Origin: WSZY01 sp964559845
Lineage (GTDB): Bacteria > Pseudomonadota > Zetaproteobacteria > Mariprofundales > Mariprofundaceae
Assembly: GCA_964559845.1 (NCBI GenBank)
Contig: CAZLJF010000056.1
Location: 1 to 10,386 of the forward strand
Direction: 5' to 3'
DNA length: 10,386 nt
Numbering within the stretch: position 1 is the stretch's first letter; every line of letters starts with the position of its first letter. This document shows, one piece after another, positions 5,506 through 10,386 of this stretch. The notes beneath the pieces were generated by a model that was not told the origin of the DNA, did not search any database, and worked only from the letters and a program-made list of their open reading frames with translations. A program made the translations under genes and the position numbers.

Positions 5506-8235
5506 ATGATTCGCCAACATCCGCTTGTTAAACATCCGGTAGGCAGACTCTCTGCTGCTGCCCGCTGGTATCTGGCTGGTATTGCCATGCTTGCGCTGAT
5601 TCTCATAGCGATTCATTTTGCCATACAGGTATATGCCCAGCAGGAGGCAAAACGGCTGGTCTCTTCCTGGGTGGGGAAGACAGGGATTTCCGTAAGCGAT
5701 GTACGCTATCGGATGTTAAGGGGCGCATTAACACTTGTTGATGTCCGTTTGAGCAGCGAACGCCTGCAGGCCCATGCCCCTACTGTTTTTCTGCATGGCA
5801 ATCTCTCTTCACTATCGGGCAAACAGCCGCAGGCGACGCGTATTGAAATAAGGAAGGCGCATTTACGTTTGACGGCGGCAGCCTTGAAGGCATGGATGAA
5901 AGAGGAGGATTCCGCTTTAGCGTTCTTTCATCAGTTGTTGGGTTCGGCTCAGTATGTCGGCATCTATGATTCCAGGCTTGATCTGTTGCCGGCAGGAGGC
6001 GATCCGTTTCCCGGTAAACCGACAGGTATCGATATTATCCGGCTGGAGAGTCAAAACGGTCCGGATGAAAGCAGGGTGCGTGCCATGGCCCGCTGCCTGG
6101 ATGGTAAGGTGGAGCTGACGAACCATATACGGTCAGGCCGTGTGTCTGACGGCAATATTGTTTGGAAGGGTATAGATCTGGCGGCTTTTCTGGAGCATCT
6201 GCCGGGTTTAAGCGCCCTGCCTGGCAGGTTGAGCGGGCGTCTGGCATGGCAGCCGAAAAAGGCTGATAAAGCCTCATATCGTGTAATGGGAAAAGCTGAT
6301 CTGAAAGATGGCAATGAGGGGGACTCCAGCCTCACATGGGATGGTTTTCTGACAGAGGGGGTGTGGCAGGGAGATGTCACATCTACGGCATGGCCTCTGG
6401 CAATGTTTTCCGGCCAGTTGCCGGAGTTTCAGCAGCACAGGCTGACTGCAGGCAGGTTTGACGGAGCGTTCAAACTGGCCGGTAACCTGAATCGATGGCA
6501 GATAGATATGACCGGGGCGGAGTTAAGCGCTGTCCGATACCGCAGATTCTCTTCAGATGCGGAGGAATTTCCGGATTGGCACGCCGAAAAACTGCATATT
6601 GCGAACGCACATCTGCAGTGGCCGGAGCGCAGGATCAGTGCCAGGGCGATTGAACTGGCGAATGCAGATTTTGTGGTTGATTCCCGTGGCGTAGCCTCGG
6701 CAGACAGCGCCTGGAAGATCGAAGTAAAAGAGATTGCGTTAAACAACATCACTTCGGGCATTCGCCTGTCTGAAGGAGTGTTTTATCTTCCGGTTTTGGA
6801 AGGCAGGGGCAGTTGGCAGGGGAGTGGACGGCTGCAGCTGAAACTTGCGTCATCAGGGCCGGATAAGGAGAAGCTGACTGAGAGCTGGAGCATATCGGGG
6901 GATGGCATGCCGGCTGCAGGGAACGGTTCCCGATTCAGGCTGGATGTACATGCAAAGAGGGCGGCGCTGGTTCGTTTCAGGCCGTTGATGCCGGAAATGA
7001 TCCGCAGAAATGCCAGCGCTATTTCCGGTGAAGTGGATCTGCAGCTGCAGATACTGGCAGGTGCTTCTCCCTGGGAGGCCAGTGGTGAAGCGACCGTAAC
7101 AGATGCGAGCCTGCAATATGGTGGTGAACAGTGGCATACCGGGACGATGAAGATTGGATTCGATAAGATAGGTGCAGCATTACCTCAACAGCTGATTCGT
7201 CAGATTGATGTGCAGGGCTGGCACTATCAGGCGGCGCTTCGGCCCCTGAACCAGCCTGAGTCGCATCTGAAGCAGATGAATGATAGTGAAGCAACTGAAG
7301 GCAGTGTTGCTGATGCCAATGCCGAGCCGTGGCATGTTCAAAAGCTGGTGCTGAGGAACGGAGTTGTCACGGTTGGAAATGTGGATGCTGTCTGGGTGCA
7401 AAACATTAATGCTCATATTGAGGGGTTGCAGCCGGGCTCTGTCGCTTCTATCAAGGCAAAGGCGAAACTGGGAGAGGGTCGGTTGACGATAAGTGGCACC
7501 CTTTCGTGGCATGCGCCCATGCCGGAATTCCATACGGCCAGGATAACGGTGCGTGATGCGCTGCCATTTTTCATGAATGAGTGGTTGGCTGTTTCCGGTA
7601 TGCCGCAACTCATTCGCGGCCGTCTCTATGCGGATATCTCGCTGCAGAAAAGGAAAAACGGGATATATGAAGGCCTGGCTTATTTCCGTCTTCAACATGG
7701 TGCTCTGGGGCCGACCCTTTCCCAGAATGATCCGCTGCTTTCACGGGTGGGTTTTCATAGCCACGACCTGTTTGCCTCGCTGCAGAGAGGCGGCCGCCTG
7801 CGTTTGCGTGTTCCCTTGCAGGGGCAGGGAGACCTGAGTGACCTGCTTGGCAACTCCCTGATGAAGGCGTTGCAGGCAGAGATGGAGGAAAAGGAGCAGA
7901 CCATCAAGCCTGCAGATGATGCTGCCGGTGACCTGCTTTCATCTGTTCGCCTGCATGAAAAAGGCGACCTTTCTCATAACGAGCGAACCCGGCTCAGGAG
8001 GATTGTCCGTTATATGCGTGAACATCCGAAGAGGGCGATAGAGCTTAAGCCGCAGTTAAGCCTGCAGGTGCAGGAAGATAAGCAGACAGAGCGGGCCCGT
8101 TATACGCAAGGGTTAATTGAAACATTTTTGGTGCAGCGAGGCATTCCGCATGCGCGTATTTTTCCTGTTTGGCCGAGTGAGCAACATCGAAGTCCGGGTA
8201 GTACAAGTGGTATTGCTATTGTTCTGATACCCTAA
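5506..8235 (+). CDS. DUF748/AsmA-like membrane-anchored envelope protein
   Basis: Predicted 909-aa protein with one N-terminal transmembrane helix (about 21-43, WYLAGIAMLALILIAIHFAI) after a basic cytoplasmic tail; the rest should be periplasmic. The long beta-rich body, with repeated short strands and a late segment (about 590-790) including QKLVLRNGVVTVGNV and ARITVRDALPFFMNEW, resembles DUF748 and AsmA-like proteins. Related AsmA-like proteins (YhdP, TamB) are implicated in moving phospholipids across the envelope. The C-terminus (about 808-895) has an OmpA-like pattern: LSHNERTRLRRIVRYMREHP, then RARYTQGLIETFLVQRGIP. The usual peptidoglycan-binding residues are not clearly kept. The start was placed at 5506 because longer frames would run back into acs; the AGAGGG upstream sits unusually close (2 nt). 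The exact function is unknown. It probably shares a transcript with acs. Confidence 0.82.
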   Translation: MIRQHPLVKHPVGRLSAAARWYLAGIAMLALILIAIHFAIQVYAQQEAKRLVSSWVGKTGISVSDVRYRMLRGALTLVDVRLSSERLQAHAPTVFLHGNLSSLSGKQPQATRIEIRKAHLRLTAAALKAWMKEEDSALAFFHQLLGSAQYVGIYDSRLDLLPAGGDPFPGKPTGIDIIRLESQNGPDESRVRAMARCLDGKVELTNHIRSGRVSDGNIVWKGIDLAAFLEHLPGLSALPGRLSGRLAWQPKKADKASYRVMGKADLKDGNEGDSSLTWDGFLTEGVWQGDVTSTAWPLAMFSGQLPEFQQHRLTAGRFDGAFKLAGNLNRWQIDMTGAELSAVRYRRFSSDAEEFPDWHAEKLHIANAHLQWPERRISARAIELANADFVVDSRGVASADSAWKIEVKEIALNNITSGIRLSEGVFYLPVLEGRGSWQGSGRLQLKLASSGPDKEKLTESWSISGDGMPAAGNGSRFRLDVHAKRAALVRFRPLMPEMIRRNASAISGEVDLQLQILAGASPWEASGEATVTDASLQYGGEQWHTGTMKIGFDKIGAALPQQLIRQIDVQGWHYQAALRPLNQPESHLKQMNDSEATEGSVADANAEPWHVQKLVLRNGVVTVGNVDAVWVQNINAHIEGLQPGSVASIKAKAKLGEGRLTISGTLSWHAPMPEFHTARITVRDALPFFMNEWLAVSGMPQLIRGRLYADISLQKRKNGIYEGLAYFRLQHGALGPTLSQNDPLLSRVGFHSHDLFASLQRGGRLRLRVPLQGQGDLSDLLGNSLMKALQAEMEEKEQTIKPADDAAGDLLSSVRLHEKGDLSHNERTRLRRIVRYMREHPKRAIELKPQLSLQVQEDKQTERARYTQGLIETFLVQRGIPHARIFPVWPSEQHRSPGSTSGIAIVLIP

Positions 8236-8300
8236 TCCTTTCGCTTTGTGGGAGGCGCGTTAGATTTGCACCCAGATTTTGGCTTCCGGAGATATTTGAA

Positions 8301-9689
8301 ATGAAAGTCCGCACCCGTTTTGCTCCATCACCTACAGGCATGCTGCATATCGGCGGAGCTCGTACCGCACTGTTTTCATGGCTGTATGCCCGGCATACCG
8401 GCGGCGAATTCGTACTTCGTATTGAAGATACGGATCGGGAACGTTCTACCGATGAGGCTACGCAGGTGATTCTGGACGGAATGAAGTGGCTTGGCCTGGA
8501 TTGGGATGATGAGCCGGTGTTCCAGTCTTCCAGACAGGCCGAGCATATTGTTGCCGCCGAGCAGCTGATTGAAGAGGGGCATGCCTATCGCTGTTACTGC
8601 TCAAAAGAGGAGCTCGATGAGATGCGGGAGGCCCAGCAGGCAGCCGGCAGGAAGCCGATGTATGACGGGCGTTGCAGGCACCGTTCCGACCGGCCGGCTG
8701 ATCGCCCCTTTGTCATCCGCTTCCGCTCGCCGGACGAGGGGGAGACCATCGTCAATGATCTGGTGCTGGGTACGGTTTGTTTTCCCAATGAGGAGCTGGA
8801 TGACCTGATTCTGGTTCGTTCGGACGGTACTCCGACCTATAATCTGGCGGTGGTGGCTGATGACGCGGCCATGGGCATTACCCATGTCGTTCGGGGCTCC
8901 GATCATTTGAACAATACACCGCGGCAGATTCAGCTGTATCAGGCGTTGGGTCTGCCTGTGCCGCAGTTTGCACATATTCCCCTGATTCACGGTCCGGACG
9001 GGGCCAAGATGTCCAAACGCCACGGTTCGGTTGCCATTACGGAATATCGTGAGCAGGGCTATTTGCCGGCTGCTGTAAACAATTATCTGGCCCGCCTGGG
9101 CTGGTCGCATGGTGATGAAGAGATATTCTCCATGCAGCAGTTGATTGATCTGTTCGAGCTGTCGCAGGTTGGCAAGACAGCAGCCCGTTTTGATCAGGCG
9201 AAGCTGGACTGGTTGAACGGGCATTATCTGCGTGAAAGTCCACCTGAAGAGCTGGTGGAGCCGGTTGCAGCGTTGTTGGATGTTGATCTGGCCAGTGGTC
9301 CTGATCTGGTGCCGGTCATTGCCTCTTTGCAGGAGCGGTCAAAAAACCTGGTTGACCTGGCTGATGGTGCCCGTTTCTTCTATCATGCCCCAACCGAATA
9401 TGTTGAGAAGGCGGTAAAGAAAAACTTCAAGGATGCAACATGGCCATTGCTTGATGCCTTTGTTGCAAAGGCCGAAGCGCTACCGGACTGGAGCGGTGAG
9501 TCGGTTCATGCAGTGATATCTGAAGTGTGTGAAGCAGCAGGGGTGAACATGGGTAAGCTTGCCCAGCCAATCCGCATTCTTGTTTCCGGTGGTCCTGTAT
9601 CGCCTCCGATTGATCTGACACTGGAGTTGTTGGGCAGGGAGGCGTCGCTCAGGCGTATCCGTAAAGGTATGGAGATATTACGTCCATAA
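8301..9689 (+). CDS. gltX: glutamyl-tRNA synthetase
   Basis: 462-aa class I aminoacyl-tRNA synthetase that charges tRNA-Glu. The HIGH signature reads HIGGA (16-20) within PSPTGMLHIGGARTALFSW, and KMSKR (236-240) is the second ATP-binding motif. The zinc site is intact: C98, C100, C125 and H127, the same positions as in E. coli GluRS. Catalytic-domain blocks RIEDTDRERS and GDGAKMSKRHGS-like PDGAKMSKRHGS are present, and an all-helical anticodon-binding domain fills the C-terminus. The length is normal. The ATG at 8301 has GGAG 9 nt upstream. Whether it is discriminating or also charges tRNA-Gln cannot be judged here. The 65-nt gap to the DUF748 gene has no clear terminator or promoter, so read-through from acs is possible. 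Confidence 0.97.
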   Translation: MKVRTRFAPSPTGMLHIGGARTALFSWLYARHTGGEFVLRIEDTDRERSTDEATQVILDGMKWLGLDWDDEPVFQSSRQAEHIVAAEQLIEEGHAYRCYCSKEELDEMREAQQAAGRKPMYDGRCRHRSDRPADRPFVIRFRSPDEGETIVNDLVLGTVCFPNEELDDLILVRSDGTPTYNLAVVADDAAMGITHVVRGSDHLNNTPRQIQLYQALGLPVPQFAHIPLIHGPDGAKMSKRHGSVAITEYREQGYLPAAVNNYLARLGWSHGDEEIFSMQQLIDLFELSQVGKTAARFDQAKLDWLNGHYLRESPPEELVEPVAALLDVDLASGPDLVPVIASLQERSKNLVDLADGARFFYHAPTEYVEKAVKKNFKDATWPLLDAFVAKAEALPDWSGESVHAVISEVCEAAGVNMGKLAQPIRILVSGGPVSPPIDLTLELLGREASLRRIRKGMEILRP

Positions 9690-9727
9690 GGTGGATTGTT
9701 GCATAGATGCACGTTTGTTCGGAATAA

Positions 9728-9757
9728 CAGACATTTTTCTTCGGTTTTGTTTATAAT
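9728..9757 (+). promoter_or_regulatory. sigma70-like promoter downstream of gltX
   Basis: A perfect TATAAT (9752-9757) lies 18 nt after CAGACA (9728-9733, 4 of 6 to the -35 consensus), in an AT-rich stretch. Transcription would start near 9764, on the ATG of the small ORF that follows. Confidence rests mainly on the -10 box. Confidence 0.55.
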
Positions 9758-9763
9758 ACAGGT

Positions 9764-10024
9764 ATGGCGATTACGTTTGGAGTGATGTTGCATGTGGATC
9801 GGGGGCCGGCTGCAGTTGTACCGCCGCTTCAGCCGGCTGTTGAGGGGGCGGTTGTTCCTCAAGTGCCGAATCCGGTTTTGCCGGTTGAAGGCATACGTTA
9901 TGGCCAGCTTGATCTTGCCAATGACAGATCCGGCGCACAACAGGCGCTCCGGACGTATGATTTTCGTGGTAAGCGTCACTCCGGAGGGGATCAGTCAGGA
10001 GCAAAGCTGGATCTGTTTGCCTGA
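9764..10024 (+). CDS. small Pro/Val-rich hypothetical protein
   Basis: 86-aa frame in the 424-bp gap between gltX and tRNA-Thr. I do not recognise the family. The first half is rich in Pro and Val (AAVVPPLQPAVEGAVVPQVP), with a Pro-x-Pro-like, probably disordered character. The second half is more polar (IRYGQLDLANDRSGAQQ, then YDFRGKRHSGG) and the protein ends LDLFA, a type of short hydrophobic tail seen on small proteobacterial hypotheticals. No signal peptide or membrane helix is evident. Codon use resembles neighbouring genes. Support comes from the TATAAT promoter directly upstream. The start is unsettled: the ATG at 9764 would be leaderless given the predicted transcription start, while GGAG (9779-9782) could serve a TTG at 9788 or GTG at 9794 in the same frame. 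Confidence 0.5.
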   Translation: MAITFGVMLHVDRGPAAVVPPLQPAVEGAVVPQVPNPVLPVEGIRYGQLDLANDRSGAQQALRTYDFRGKRHSGGDQSGAKLDLFA

Positions 10025-10033
10025 TTTTTCAGG
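10020..10033 (+). terminator. weak hairpin after the small ORF
   Basis: CCTGA-TTTT-TCAGG forms a 5-bp hairpin that overlaps the stop codon of the small ORF. No continuous T-tract follows, so it is at best a weak terminator or RNA end. Confidence 0.25.
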
Positions 10034-10061
10034 TATTTCTGCATCGATCCTATTCTAACAC

Positions 10062-10089
10062 TTGAGTTTGCATTTTTGCTGCGTATGAT
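10062..10089 (+). promoter_or_regulatory. promoter for tRNA-Thr
   Basis: TTGAGT (10062-10067) and TATGAT (10084-10089, 5 of 6 to consensus) are separated by 16 nt. A GC-rich stretch (GCGCCGCCC) follows the -10, as in stringently controlled stable-RNA promoters. The predicted start is about 18 nt before the tRNA. Confidence 0.6.
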
Positions 10090-10113
10090 GCGCCGCCCAT
10101 TGTTGTTGATTCG

Positions 10114-10189
10114 GCCGGCATAGCTCAGTTGGTAGAGCAGCTGATTTGTAATCAGCAGGCCACGGGTTCGACTCCTGTTGCCGGCTCCA
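10114..10189 (+). tRNA. tRNA-Thr (anticodon UGU)
   Basis: Complete 76-nt tRNA with encoded CCA. The acceptor arms GCCGGCA (10114-10120) and TGCCGGC (10179-10185) pair fully. The D arm reads TAGCTCAGTTGGTAGAGCA, and the anticodon stem GCTGA/TCAGC encloses loop TTTGTAA with anticodon TGT at 10147-10149. The T loop is GTTCGACTC. It reads ACA and other ACN codons. A run of six T residues starts right after the CCA (10190-10195). In E. coli the equivalent thrU is the first gene of the thrU-tyrU-glyT-thrT-tufB operon. Confidence 0.97.
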
Positions 10190-10214
10190 TTTTTTCTGCG
10201 TTTGCACGCGCTGG

Positions 10215-10242
10215 TTGACTATGTGCGGCAATCGTGCATTAT
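10215..10242 (+). promoter_or_regulatory. possible internal promoter before tRNA-Tyr
   Basis: TTGACT (10215-10220) and CATTAT (10237-10242) are 16 nt apart, followed by a GC-rich GCGCGCCC. It lies in the unusually long spacer between the two tRNAs and could drive tRNA-Tyr and downstream genes separately. The -10 matches only 4 of 6 positions. Confidence 0.4.
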
Positions 10243-10324
10243 CGCGCGCCCTTTTGGTCTTGAGATGTTGTCGAGGGATCAGAGCGAAGATCTGGGTGGT
10301 CTGCTCGGGTGACGGGGTACGAAA

Positions 10325-10386
10325 GGAGAGGTTCCCGAGTGGCTAAAGGGGGCAGACTGTAAATCTGCTGGCTACGCCTACGTTGG
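10325..10386 (+). tRNA. tRNA-Tyr (anticodon GUA), cut by window edge
   Basis: The 5' acceptor strand GGAGAGG begins at 10325. The D arm TTCCCGAGTGGCTAAAGGG closely matches E. coli tRNA-Tyr. The anticodon stem GCAGA/TCTGC encloses CTGTAAA with anticodon GTA at 10359-10361. It then enters the long variable arm expected of a class II tRNA. The T arm and 3' end lie beyond the window. Confidence 0.95.

Noticed and set aside
8236..8300. Promoter or terminator between the DUF748 gene and gltX
   Set aside because: TAGATT at 8261 looks like a -10, but no acceptable -35 lies at normal spacing, and no GC hairpin with a T-tract is present.
8601..9224. 207-aa open frame on the minus strand opposite gltX
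   Set aside because: It is antisense to a well-conserved gltX and has no recognisable domain; a shadow of biased codon use.

Overview
This window looks like ordinary proteobacterial core chromosome. The GC content is moderate, genes are tightly packed, and every recognisable gene is a housekeeping or envelope gene. Gene order echoes Escherichia coli in three places: zapA–6S RNA–fau, cutA next to a DsbD/CcdA-type gene, and tRNA-Thr(UGU) followed by tRNA-Tyr(GUA). The exact lineage cannot be fixed from the sequence. A gamma- or zetaproteobacterium (for example a Mariprofundus relative) would fit, but that is a guess from gene neighbourhood. I see no transposase, integrase, phage gene, CRISPR array or defence system.

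Left part (about 51-3427), all on the minus strand and read right to left: cutA, ccdA, a ZapB-like coiled-coil gene, zapA (4-nt overlap), a 6S RNA gene, fau (5-formyltetrahydrofolate cyclo-ligase, GTG start) and a YmdB/TIGR00282 metallophosphoesterase (16-nt overlap). The 6S RNA is well supported by a conserved template sequence, a closing stem, a 3'-strand hairpin and its position between zapA and fau.

Middle (3428-8235): a 115-bp divergent intergenic region holds an operator-like inverted repeat. It leads into acs (acetyl-CoA synthetase, with an excellent Shine-Dalgarno) and, 19 nt after acs, a large membrane-anchored DUF748/AsmA-like protein with a degenerate OmpA-like C-terminus.

Right part (8236-10386): gltX (glutamyl-tRNA synthetase with an intact zinc site), then a sigma70-like promoter whose predicted start falls on the ATG of a small Pro/Val-rich ORF. 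Next come another promoter, a complete tRNA-Thr(UGU), a 135-nt spacer with a possible extra promoter, and a tRNA-Tyr cut off by the window edge. By analogy with E. coli, tRNA-Gly, a second tRNA-Thr and tuf probably follow outside the window.

No novel multi-gene system is visible. The items most worth a second look are the 6S RNA with its predicted pRNA, the small unannotated-looking ORF at 9764-10024, the acs/cutA intergenic dyad and the acs–DUF748 pairing.
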